From assembly GCA_026225415.1 (NCBI GenBank), contig JAMFSS010000009.1, positions 124,001 to 188,000 of the forward strand: a DNA stretch of 64,000 nucleotides. Direction: 5' to 3'. This DNA comes from Alphaproteobacteria bacterium. GTDB lineage: Bacteria; Pseudomonadota; Alphaproteobacteria; UBA9219. Shown here piece by piece: positions 26,542 to 33,942 of the stretch; within the stretch, counting starts at the first letter, position 1; every line of letters starts with the position of its first letter. Made by a program: the position numbers and the translations under genes. The notes below the pieces were generated by a model. That model was given only the letters and a program-made list of their open reading frames with translations. It was not told the DNA's origin and did no database searches.

Positions 26542-29535
26542 TCAGCCTTTACCCATCACTTTGGAGGGATCGGCATGGGCGAAATTGATCAATTCCTGTG
26601 CCAATTCCTGTATCACCACCGATGTCGCGCCGGATTCGACTTCGCCCCGTTCGGTGCGCAACACCACACGGCGGCGTATTTCCTGCCGCGCCGAACCGCC
26701 GGGGAAATATTGCCCCAGAATGCGCCGCCCGCTGGCCGCGCCCAAGGCGGTGTAGAGGAGATTACGCAAAGTCACATCTTCAACCGAAGTGGACAGTGCC
26801 CACAGCTCGATCGGCCCCAGCGTATTCACCAGATGTTGTTCATACCGTCCTTCGTTGGTCGACAGCAAAAGCAAAACCGGCGCGCCTTCCTTGCGCGGCC
26901 CCGTCAAACGGTAACGCATGACCCAACGCGCGGTATCCGACAAACCGAAGCGTTGCGCCGTGTCGGAAATCGCGCGTTCGGAAACAGCCGTACCGCATAT
27001 CCAAACACCTGTGGCCAGATCAACCATGTCTTTGGTGAAATCGTCCAGCAGCTGGGACGCCAAAACAATCTGCACGCCCCATTTACGGCCTTCGCGTACA
27101 TCGCGGATAACCTGCGCGCGAACGGCATTCGTCTTGCTGGTGCGGTGGAATTCGTCAAAGCAAATACGTTTCGGCGTTTCGCGGATATCGCGGATACGCG
27201 CTTCGTGATAGGCGTGATATTTTTCCGGCACCGACCGCAACATATCGGGCCCCAGCCACCAGCTGCGCACCATCGCGTGACGCGCCAACATATACATGAT
27301 GGCGGTTTGGCGGTCTGCTATTGCGTCGCCTTGCGGCGCTACGTCTTGCAAATCGATCGCGGCAATACGCGCACCGCCGATATCGAAACGGGTGATGGAA
27401 GCCAGAATGGGGAATTCGCGAACGGCGGAGGCGATCATACGTTCAAACGCATGAATAACTGTTTCTGCCGATGCCCCGATTTGCGTTTCTTCTAATAACG
27501 CGCGAATTTGCGGACGACGGGCGGCGGTGACGGCATCCACCAAGGTGGGTGCCGCATGCCGTTGTGCAATCATCGCGGCGTGGTGGGCGCCGTGGTCAAA
27601 CAACGCATCGACGACATCCCACCAATAGGGATCAGATGGCAAATGAATATCATGCGTCGCAAGCGCTTCATCGACTTCGCTTTCGATGCGCACCAGATAA
27701 GGGCGCGGTTCGGTGTTCGCGCCGCTGTCGTCGCGCCAGCGATACATTTCGTCGATGCAAAGCCCGACCAGCTGGGTCATGCCGTCATAGGGTTCCATCT
27801 GCCCGGGCGAGGTACAAAGCAGCGTGATGAGTTCGGTTAAGTATGCGCGTTCTTCCGGCAAAGGATAACGACACCCCAATTGGGTATCGAAAGGATTGAC
27901 CGCGTAATCGGGTGTCATGCGCAATTTGAAATGCAGCGCTTCGTGGCGGCGTTCCAACGGCAACGCGTCGCGGATAAGCGAGATAAGACCCGATGAAGAC
28001 GGCCCGATATCAAGGATGGAGACAAACGGCAATTTGGTTGAACCGGACGTTAAAACCGTCCCCAAATTCAGCGCGTTCATCAAAACCGATTTACCCGCGC
28101 CCGGTTGCGCAAAGATGAGATCGAACCATAAGGATGTCAGGCTTGACCCCGATTGATAGGGCCAGATGCGGCCATCGGGCGAACGAAAAATAACCGACCC
28201 TTCGTTAAACGGCGAAGACGCGCGTTGCCATGGCAGCAATTTGACGGTTTCAAAAAACGGCATGATAACCGGCGGTGCCGTTGACGCGCACGCAATGCCC
28301 AAAGCCGATGACATGACCACCGCCAAGGGATCGCCGCCCGCGGATGAGGCCTGGCAATAACCCCAGGATTCCACCGCCTGTGTCATGGCGCCCAAACGCG
28401 TTTCCAATAATTTGCGGTCGGCCTGCGGCGCATAGGTTGCGAGCGACATGCGCATTTTCACGACAGGCTCGCTTTGCGATAATTTTTGCAATGCCAACAG
28501 CGATTCACGGATTTGCTTATTGACCTGATTGGTGAAACCCAACACGCCGGAGGCAAAAGCGCGGAAAGCAGAGCCTTGCGCGCCCGCGCTTTCGATCAGG
28601 AAAGAAATACGGAACGGGATATTGTTATCGATCAGGCGGTTTAACAGTTGGGGAAACGGCGAAGGTTCCGCCGGTGCCAAAGTCATATCGACCCCGCCCC
28701 ACAATAAATTGCCGATACGCACCGCCGTGGTTGAAACCTGCGCGGCATCGCCCACGCATAATTGTTGGCGGATGGGCGGCCATAAAAGATCGGATGCGTC
28801 ATTGCCGCCGCGTTGCGGCGCGCGCGGCAACAAAGGATCGCCCGGCAAATTGGCGCGCCATTCGTCATTGGCCAGATGGGGGTACAGGCTGCCGCGAATG
28901 GCGGCGAGGGCTTCGTGCGTCGATAGAACTTCGGCCTTCATCCCTATTTCTTCTAACGCGCTGGCGATTGATGAAACATAGCTTTTGTGGCGCGTACGCA
29001 TGGCATCCAACGCCTGCATCGGGAATTGCGCGCCGGGCGCCACGACCCATTTCTTTTTGCCGCGATGCTTGATGGCTTTTTCCAGATCGGTTTTGGTCAA
29101 GACCGATGGCCGCGTCCACAACACCAGATAGATTTCTTCATGCGCCATAAAACGCGCCAGATTGCGGCGGCGTTCATTCAGCAAATCCTCCAGATCGATA
29201 TCCATGGCGCGCATCGCGCTGCGGTTGGTTTTCATCACGCGGTCGATATCGGCGCCGACCATCGACGGGTCGCGCATGAAATAAACCTGCATCGCGTAAC
29301 CGGGGCGGTCGAACCGCGAACCCAGTTTCAACGTCGCCTGATCGATGATCCATTGATATTCGGCATCGCCGATAATTTGCCGCGCACCGAACAGTTTAAC
29401 CATGCTGACCAACGAACCGTCATCGGCCACAAGCGTCATGCCGTCATCCGCCGTTTCCAGACGAATGAAGGATTCCACCGGTTGACGCAGCCCCATCATC
29501 AGGGACGCTATGGTTTGATCAAAAATCTCAAGCAT
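26542..29535 (-). CDS. icmB: IcmB/DotO-type type IVB secretion ATPase
   Basis: 997 residues, close to Legionella IcmB (about 1009). The N-terminal half resembles VirB4/TraU-type ATPases. A Walker A motif QPGAGKSVLMNAL lies near residue 475, and a later KRICFDEFHRTSK serves as Walker B. The sensor-like block KWGVQIVLASQLLDDF completes the ATPase. IcmB is a cytoplasmic-face ATPase of Dot/Icm (IncI-like) type IV secretion or conjugation. No other dot/icm/tra gene adjoins it; lysS and phaR flank it, so the remaining components must be encoded elsewhere. Codon usage matches the core genes, which suggests a long-resident locus rather than a recent mobile insertion. Confidence 0.85.
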   Translation of the reverse strand: MLEIFDQTIASLMMGLRQPVESFIRLETADDGMTLVADDGSLVSMVKLFGARQIIGDAEYQWIIDQATLKLGSRFDRPGYAMQVYFMRDPSMVGADIDRVMKTNRSAMRAMDIDLEDLLNERRRNLARFMAHEEIYLVLWTRPSVLTKTDLEKAIKHRGKKKWVVAPGAQFPMQALDAMRTRHKSYVSSIASALEEIGMKAEVLSTHEALAAIRGSLYPHLANDEWRANLPGDPLLPRAPQRGGNDASDLLWPPIRQQLCVGDAAQVSTTAVRIGNLLWGGVDMTLAPAEPSPFPQLLNRLIDNNIPFRISFLIESAGAQGSAFRAFASGVLGFTNQVNKQIRESLLALQKLSQSEPVVKMRMSLATYAPQADRKLLETRLGAMTQAVESWGYCQASSAGGDPLAVVMSSALGIACASTAPPVIMPFFETVKLLPWQRASSPFNEGSVIFRSPDGRIWPYQSGSSLTSLWFDLIFAQPGAGKSVLMNALNLGTVLTSGSTKLPFVSILDIGPSSSGLISLIRDALPLERRHEALHFKLRMTPDYAVNPFDTQLGCRYPLPEERAYLTELITLLCTSPGQMEPYDGMTQLVGLCIDEMYRWRDDSGANTEPRPYLVRIESEVDEALATHDIHLPSDPYWWDVVDALFDHGAHHAAMIAQRHAAPTLVDAVTAARRPQIRALLEETQIGASAETVIHAFERMIASAVREFPILASITRFDIGGARIAAIDLQDVAPQGDAIADRQTAIMYMLARHAMVRSWWLGPDMLRSVPEKYHAYHEARIRDIRETPKRICFDEFHRTSKTNAVRAQVIRDVREGRKWGVQIVLASQLLDDFTKDMVDLATGVWICGTAVSERAISDTAQRFGLSDTARWVMRYRLTGPRKEGAPVLLLLSTNEGRYEQHLVNTLGPIELWALSTSVEDVTLRNLLYTALGAASGRRILGQYFPGGSARQEIRRRVVLRTERGEVESGATSVVIQELAQELINFAHADPSKVMGKG

Positions 29536-29652
29536 TACAGTGCGATAGGTTGAACGAAAGGGGAAAGATACCCCCTAACTGTAGAGCCTATTTAATGAAG
29601 AAATAGCTAATAGAATAAGGAGAGAAGAACGAGAAAAGAAGAGCGAAATCCA

Positions 29653-29671
29653 AGGGCTACCCTCTAGCCCT
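29653..29671 (-). terminator. Possible terminator after phaR
   Basis: AGGGCTA CCCTC TAGCCCT, a 7-bp perfect stem between phaR and icmB. Read on the minus strand it is followed by a pyrimidine-rich but not T-only stretch, so termination would be weak. Confidence 0.4.
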
Positions 29672-29700
29672 GCCCTTCCTCGTCCTAGTCTCTGTTCTTT

Positions 29701-30480
29701 TTAAGCCTTATTCTTCGCCAGATCCGACAGCTGACGTTGCAAGGCCGCGATTTTATTCTGCACATCATCGCCGGTGACGGGATTTTGCGCGGCGGCTGCG
29801 CGGCTGGTTTCCACTGTCGGGATTTGCGTTACGCGCTTGCCCGCGATCGAGGGGGTAAAGGCCGCTTCTTCGGCTTCTTCCTGTTGCTCAAGCCTGGTTG
29901 ATTTTTTTTTAGCCGCCGGCGCTGGCTCGGCATCTTCATCCGTTTGCGCAACCGGGGCTTCTTCGGGCGGCGCGGAACCTTCTTCGGAAGAAGTCGTTGG
30001 GTTGCCTTCGGTGCCGGGCACCGCAAACGGCGTGAACATCTTCATCGTGCGTTCGAACATGGCCATGTTTTGCTTGCTCATCTGCTCCAGCGTATTGCCG
30101 AAGGGAAAAATGCCGCCAAGGGTCGTTTGGAAATAGTCGCGGATTTGATCCTGATTTTTCGTCAGCGATTGCATGCTGTGTTCCAGATATTTGGGCACAA
30201 GCCATTGCATATTGTCGCCATAGAAGCCGATCAGCTTGCGCAAGAAGGCGACGGGCAACAGATTTTGCCCCGATTTGCCTTCTTCTTCGACAATGATCTG
30301 GGTCAACACGCTGCGGGTAATGTCATCATTGCTTTTGGCGTCATAGACGTTGAATTCAATGCCTTTTTTAACCATTTCGGCGAGGTTTTCCAGCGTCACA
30401 TAAGTGCTGGTCGCGGTGTTATACAGCCGGCGATTGGCGTATTTTTTGATGACCACGGTTTCGTTGTTGGACGTGCTCAT
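29701..30480 (-). CDS. phaR: Polyhydroxyalkanoate synthesis repressor PhaR
   Basis: 259 residues. The N-terminal DNA-binding domain (VVIKKYANRRLYNTATSTYVTLENLAEMV, residues ~8-36) and the following PHB-accumulation domain (VLTQIIVEEEGKSGQNLLP...FLRKLIGFYGDNMQWLVPKYLE) are diagnostic. The second half is a low-complexity Ala/Pro/Glu segment with a short C-terminal coiled coil (KIAALQRQLSDLAKNKA). PhaR represses phasin and PHA genes until it binds nascent PHA granules. It is divergent from the PHA-type pair at 30.8-32.3 kb across an unusual repeat block, which places its natural target promoter next door. Confidence 0.92.
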   Translation of the reverse strand: MSTSNNETVVIKKYANRRLYNTATSTYVTLENLAEMVKKGIEFNVYDAKSNDDITRSVLTQIIVEEEGKSGQNLLPVAFLRKLIGFYGDNMQWLVPKYLEHSMQSLTKNQDQIRDYFQTTLGGIFPFGNTLEQMSKQNMAMFERTMKMFTPFAVPGTEGNPTTSSEEGSAPPEEAPVAQTDEDAEPAPAAKKKSTRLEQQEEAEEAAFTPSIAGKRVTQIPTVETSRAAAAQNPVTGDDVQNKIAALQRQLSDLAKNKA

Positions 30481-30563
30481 GGAAAAACCTTCCCGACTGG
30501 TTAAATTATGGTTAATTTCTGACAGGTTGCGGGGGGAAGTTCAAGGGGAAAGATTTGGAGGGG

Positions 30564-30587
30564 AGAGGAGGAGGAAGGGGGAGGAAG
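30564..30587. repeat. Left arm of a perfect 24-bp inverted repeat (purine-rich)
   Basis: AGAGGAGGAGGAAGGGGGAGGAAG, the exact reverse complement of 30772-30795. It is part of a purine-only tract running from about 30556 to 30650. Confidence 0.9.
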
Positions 30588-30600
30588 GAGGAGGGAAAGG

Positions 30601-30627
30601 AGTGAAGAGGAGTGAAGAGGAGTGAAG
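30601..30627. repeat. Decamer tandem repeat
   Basis: AGTGAAGAGG twice, then AGTGAAG: 2.7 copies inside the purine tract. Confidence 0.85.
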
Positions 30628-30668
30628 TGAGGGAAGTGAGAGAGGGAACGATGGCATTATCCCGCTCT

Positions 30669-30758
30669 CTTCTGCTTCTGCTTCTGCTTCTGCTTCTGCT
30701 TCTGCTTCTGCTTCTGCTTCTGCTTCTGCTTCTGCTTCTGCTTCTGCTTCTGCTTCTG
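30669..30758. repeat. Hexanucleotide microsatellite (CTTCTG)15
   Basis: Fifteen exact head-to-tail copies of CTTCTG (90 bp) and a partial sixteenth. It is enclosed by the 24-bp inverted repeat arms and by purine (left) and pyrimidine (right) tracts in the phaR/PHA-gene divergent promoter region. Open frames through it (poly-Leu on +, Gln-Lys on -) are judged artefacts. Confidence 0.95.
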
Positions 30759-30771
30759 CTTCTCCCTCCCT

Positions 30772-30795
30772 CTTCCTCCCCCTTCCTCCTCCTCT
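30772..30795. repeat. Right arm of the perfect 24-bp inverted repeat (pyrimidine-rich)
   Basis: Exact reverse complement of 30564-30587, ending 35 bases before the ATG of the next gene. Copy changes in the enclosed hexamer would alter the arm spacing by multiples of six. Confidence 0.9.
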
Positions 30796-30829
30796 TCCCT
30801 CTCCTCTCCTTTCATGCTTTCATACGCGC

Positions 30830-31222
30830 ATGACCGATAAACAACCGAATTTTTCCGAATTGAACCAGCTGGCGATCGAGGCTTGCGATATGTGGCAGGA
30901 GCATCTGTCGACACTCGCGCGTAACCCCGACGCGCGTTCCGAGCTGACCCGTTTTCTGGAGCCCCAGCGTCGTTTGTTCGCCGATTGGGCCAACATGATG
31001 CAGCAGAGCGCGAATGCCGCCCCCCAACAAGCCGCCACACAGCCCCATGACACAACAGAATCCACGCCCGCCCCAACCACCGCTTCACCGGCATCGGGCG
31101 GGGTTGCATCTGGCGACGACCCTCTCCGCGTTGCTCAGCTTGCCCTCCGCGTGGCCGAACTTGAAAAACGCCTCGCCAAGCTTGAGTCCAAATCTGCAAG
31201 CCCTCGCAAAACTCAGCAGTGA
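30830..31222 (+). CDS. Small helical protein, probable PHA synthase accessory/phasin-like
   Basis: 130 residues. The N-terminal half is amphipathic-helical (LNQLAIEACDMWQEHLSTLA...FLEPQRRLFADWANMMQQ). An Ala/Pro/Thr linker follows, and the last 25 residues form a leucine-heptad coiled coil (VAQLALRVAELEKRLAKLE). This layout is like PHA synthase subunits PhaE/PhaR(Bacillus) and phasin-type proteins that contact PhaC or granules. That is an inference from architecture and from the overlapping PHA-synthase-like gene. The gene overlaps the next one out of frame by up to 176 bases. The pyrimidine tract occupies its 5' leader, so no classical ribosome site is seen. Confidence 0.65.
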   Translation: MTDKQPNFSELNQLAIEACDMWQEHLSTLARNPDARSELTRFLEPQRRLFADWANMMQQSANAAPQQAATQPHDTTESTPAPTTASPASGGVASGDDPLRVAQLALRVAELEKRLAKLESKSASPRKTQQ

Positions 31223-32255
31223 ACATCCTGACCTGACACCCTATCTGACGCGCGAGATGGCTTTGCGCGCCCGCAATTTTATGCAGGGCATAACGGCGTA
31301 TCGTAAACATGCCACGCGGCGCGGCGATGAGTCCGCGCCCGTGATATGGCAATCGGGCAGCACGAAATTGCGCGATTACGCGCCGAAATCATTGGTTGCG
31401 CCTGTGGTGTTGGTGGTGCCGTCTTTGGTCAATCGTTTTACGATTATGGATGTGCAGCCCGACCATTCTTTTTTGCGCATGCTGGCGCTACACGGGTTTC
31501 GTCCCTTGGTGGTTGATTGGGATGAGCCGGGCGAGGCCGAAGAAAATTTCACCGCGGGTGATTATGTGACACAGCGTTTGATACCGGCGTTGCAAATCGC
31601 AGCGGCGGAAAGACCCGCGCATATTTTGGGTTATTGCATGGGCGGGTTGTTGGCATTGGCTTTGGCCACCCTTGTGCCCACCCAAGCGCGCAGCCTGTCT
31701 TTGTTGGCGACGCCGTGGGATTTTCATGCCGGTTTTGCCGCGACAGGACAAGAGGGCGCGGCGTTGGAAGAAAAATTAAAAGTCTTTTTGGCAGGTGACG
31801 CGTTTTTATCCGCCGAAGTGATGCAAAGCGTTTTTACATCGTTTCAGCCTTTGCATGCGTTCCGTAAATTCTCGACATTGGCCACGCAAATGGAAAAAGG
31901 CGAAGATGTTTCGCGTTTTGTTTTGACCGAAGATTGGTTGAATGACGGCGTGAATTTATCTGCGCCCGCCGCGCGTGAATGTTTTGGCGATTGGTGCGCG
32001 CGCAATGTGACCGCCGCGAATAAATGGCGCGTGGGCGGCGCGGTGATTGATCCGCGCAAGCTGACGCTGCCCGCCTATGTGGTGGTGCCGGGGCGCGACC
32101 GGATTGTGCCGCCGGAATCCGCCATGCCTTTGGCGCATGCTTTGTCGCATGCAATTCGGCACGAACCGATGATGGGGCATATTGGCATTATGGCGGGTAG
32201 CGATGCGCCGGAGCGTGTTTGGAAGCCTTTGGTGGGGTGGTTGGGGAAGCATTAA
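31047..32255 (+). CDS. phaC: PHA synthase-like alpha/beta hydrolase
   Basis: About 402 residues if ATG 31047 is used; the frame is open to 31014, and the true start could be later. AHILGYCMGGLLALALA carries the lipase-box variant G-x-C-x-G with the catalytic Cys of PHA synthases. VVVPGRDRIVPPES supplies the Asp and MMGHIGIMAGS the His, so the triad is complete. The segment ARNFMQGITAYRKH and PLVVDWDEPGEAEENFTAGDYV fit the PhaC core. It is shorter than class I PhaC and closer to class III or the PhaC-like proteins of Rhodospirillales. It polymerises hydroxyacyl-CoA into polyester granules. The 5' part overlaps the upstream small gene in another frame. Confidence 0.8.
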   Translation: MTQQNPRPPQPPLHRHRAGLHLATTLSALLSLPSAWPNLKNASPSLSPNLQALAKLSSEHPDLTPYLTREMALRARNFMQGITAYRKHATRRGDESAPVIWQSGSTKLRDYAPKSLVAPVVLVVPSLVNRFTIMDVQPDHSFLRMLALHGFRPLVVDWDEPGEAEENFTAGDYVTQRLIPALQIAAAERPAHILGYCMGGLLALALATLVPTQARSLSLLATPWDFHAGFAATGQEGAALEEKLKVFLAGDAFLSAEVMQSVFTSFQPLHAFRKFSTLATQMEKGEDVSRFVLTEDWLNDGVNLSAPAARECFGDWCARNVTAANKWRVGGAVIDPRKLTLPAYVVVPGRDRIVPPESAMPLAHALSHAIRHEPMMGHIGIMAGSDAPERVWKPLVGWLGKH

Positions 32256-32336
32256 GCATAATTCTGCATTGAGGTTGGCAACAGAAAGTGTCTTATTAGG
32301 GCATTCTGCAAGCTTGATTGAACAAAGGAAGACCCC

Positions 32337-32762
32337 ATGAATTTTGATGTCGATTATATTAATGATGTCTTTATACCAACCAGCATGATTTGTCACAGAG
32401 CCTTATATGTGTTGGGTGAACGCGTTTGCGATCTGCAGAAGAAGGACACCCGCAATCAGCAAGAACAAGAAGTTATCAAGAAAAAATGTGCCCTGATTGA
32501 GGTAAAACGATCTTCTTTGTCCCTGTCGATGCTTCAACTTCATGGTTCCATGCTCGATGGCATAGAAGAGAATAAAGTTCATCTCGGGCGAGAGGCGAAG
32601 CCGATCCCTTGCCTGCGCCAGGGGCGGCGCCCCTCAGAAAGACGGGATGCGCATCCTCGCCGTTATCATCGCGAAGCTGGGTGCGGCGGAGTGTTCCCGC
32701 GAATAGCGAAACGAACAATTAATAAGATCTATTTTAATAGATTAATTATTGTTGGTGAATAA
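32337..32762 (+). CDS. Hypothetical protein with a GC-rich inserted C-terminal segment
   Basis: 141 residues, with AAAGGAAG before the ATG. Residues 1-80 look like a genuine small helical protein (DVDYINDVFIPTSMICHRALYVLGERVCDLQKKD...). From ~82 on the DNA turns abruptly GC-rich (about 32580-32710), with a palindrome AGGGGCG/CGCCCCT (32621-32635) and Arg-rich translation, then returns to AT-rich. The second part may therefore be an inserted repeat element read in frame rather than original coding sequence. No family is recognised. It lies in an AT-rich islet after phaC. Confidence 0.45.
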   Translation: MNFDVDYINDVFIPTSMICHRALYVLGERVCDLQKKDTRNQQEQEVIKKKCALIEVKRSSLSLSMLQLHGSMLDGIEENKVHLGREAKPIPCLRQGRRPSERRDAHPRRYHREAGCGGVFPRIAKRTINKIYFNRLIIVGE

Positions 32763-32852
32763 TAAATAAATTTAATTCAGCGTAATCTTTTTGACTTACT
32801 AAATAGGTTGGCCTAGGATTACAAGAAATATCAACAGTGAAGTGGGGGCAAA

Positions 32853-33029
32853 ATGGGGGAATTATTGGCGGACATCGCTGGAGGGGCAGCGTGCTTCCTA
32901 GCAGCATGTGCGATCACCATATGTGGGATTACAATGACTGTTCCAAAAGGTTCGAAAGGTATGGTCGGCATGAGGCCAATGCAAACAAAAAAAGACTCAT
33001 CGCCACCAATTTCTTATAACTACGATTAG
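32853..33029 (+). CDS. Possible 58-residue single-pass membrane protein
   Basis: ATG 32853 with GTGGGGG just upstream. The translation begins MGELLADIAGGAACFLAAC and continues AITICGITMTV, a credible transmembrane helix (~5-30), followed by a Lys/Gly-rich tail ending SYNYD. It is preferred over an overlapping 60-residue frame at 32837, whose composition looks random. No homologue is recalled. Confidence 0.4.
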   Translation: MGELLADIAGGAACFLAACAITICGITMTVPKGSKGMVGMRPMQTKKDSSPPISYNYD

Positions 33030-33459
33030 TGGAAGCAATAATCGTAATTGCAAGAAGGTAATTTCCCTATATAATGAGGGAGAATTTTTGCGCAAATTAT
33101 AGGGAAAGATACAAAAATAAGACAAGAAGTCAAGGTCGCCGAGACCGCAACTGAAATTGGATAAAGCTTCTGTGATGCCATTGATTGTCTAAATACTTTT
33201 ATTATTTTTCTGGAATCTCTAAATAAATATTTATATTTATTAGTGGATTTATTTTTTTCTCTTCTTTTTATTGGTGAAATCATTCTGCGTCTTTTGGAAT
33301 TAATGTAGGAATAGTAGCTGCGCATGGAAAAAAGATTATAAGATATTATTATCCCCAACCACGAATATAAATACTCATGATTCGAAAATAATTTAAAGCC
33401 ACCTCCGAGGGATTTTTCCATGAAGTCACCGAGGTAATAAGGAAGAAGGCCTAGGAATA
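33030..33459. other. AT-rich stretch without a convincing gene
   Basis: About 430 bases of very AT-rich DNA. A minus-strand frame (33026-33421, 131 codons) exists but is Lys/Tyr/Ser/Ile-rich with no ribosome site, as expected for AT-rich non-coding DNA. No hairpin or repeat stands out. Confidence 0.5.
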
Positions 33460-33702
33460 ATGCAGCCTCACCAATCTCTTGAATATTTTCTATTTCTTAT
33501 GACTATCGAAGATTTATTAGGAGGCATCTACGAAATCCTTATTGATACGCCAATGAACGCGTTTGAAAAATTTGAAGATAGATCCCGCGATGAACGTATA
33601 TGTCTTGGACCGAGTGAACGACTTCTCACACTTCTTGATCACCCAATCAGAAACCCCATACCGCGAACAAAAAAGCCAACGGGGCAAGCATTAGAGGCTT
33701 GA
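33460..33702 (+). CDS. Hypothetical small protein
   Basis: 80 residues, with AGGAATA directly before the ATG. The sequence LEYFLFLMTIEDLLGGIYEILIDTPMNAFEKFEDRSRDE has a plausible helical hydrophobic/acidic pattern, then a proline-rich end. No family is recognised. It lies between the AT-rich stretch and a 23-bp tandem repeat, and could be the remnant of a longer gene. Confidence 0.4.
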   Translation: MQPHQSLEYFLFLMTIEDLLGGIYEILIDTPMNAFEKFEDRSRDERICLGPSERLLTLLDHPIRNPIPRTKKPTGQALEA

Positions 33703-33705
33703 AAA

Positions 33706-33751
33706 AAAGAAACTGGATCCCAAATAGCAAAGAAACTGGATCCCAAATAGC
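33706..33751. repeat. Perfect 23-bp tandem duplication
   Basis: AAAGAAACTGGATCCCAAATAGC occurs twice in direct succession (33706-33728 and 33729-33751), just after the stop of the 80-residue gene. Confidence 0.95.
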
Positions 33752-33942
33752 TTTGCATTTTCAGCCCCCCCTTTTAGGCGGTTCTGAAAAAGCAAAACTT
33801 CTGGGATGACGAAACGGTGGATGGAAGTGAAAACCGCATATTAACCATAATAAAGTGGGTCGGAAACTATTGCCTGCGTTGATTGGTGTGAGTGTGTCCT
33901 GTATGATAGGCCGCGAAACAAACCGGATAACAAGGACATATT

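Noticed and set aside
30669-30758. Short tandem repeat as CRISPR
   Set aside because: Exact 6-bp units without spacers; a microsatellite.
30612-31352. Poly-Leu frame on + and Gln-Lys repeat frame on - across the hexamer tract
   Set aside because: They are translations of the (CTTCTG)n and purine/pyrimidine tracts, and the minus frame covers the well-supported PHA genes antisense. Low complexity and no ribosome site.
32837-33019. 60-codon plus-strand frame
   Set aside because: Composition (HHMWDYNDCSKR...) looks random; the overlapping frame from 32853 is better.
33026-33421. 131-codon minus-strand frame
   Set aside because: AT-rich random-looking composition, no ribosome site, overlaps the 58-residue candidate's end; more likely non-coding.
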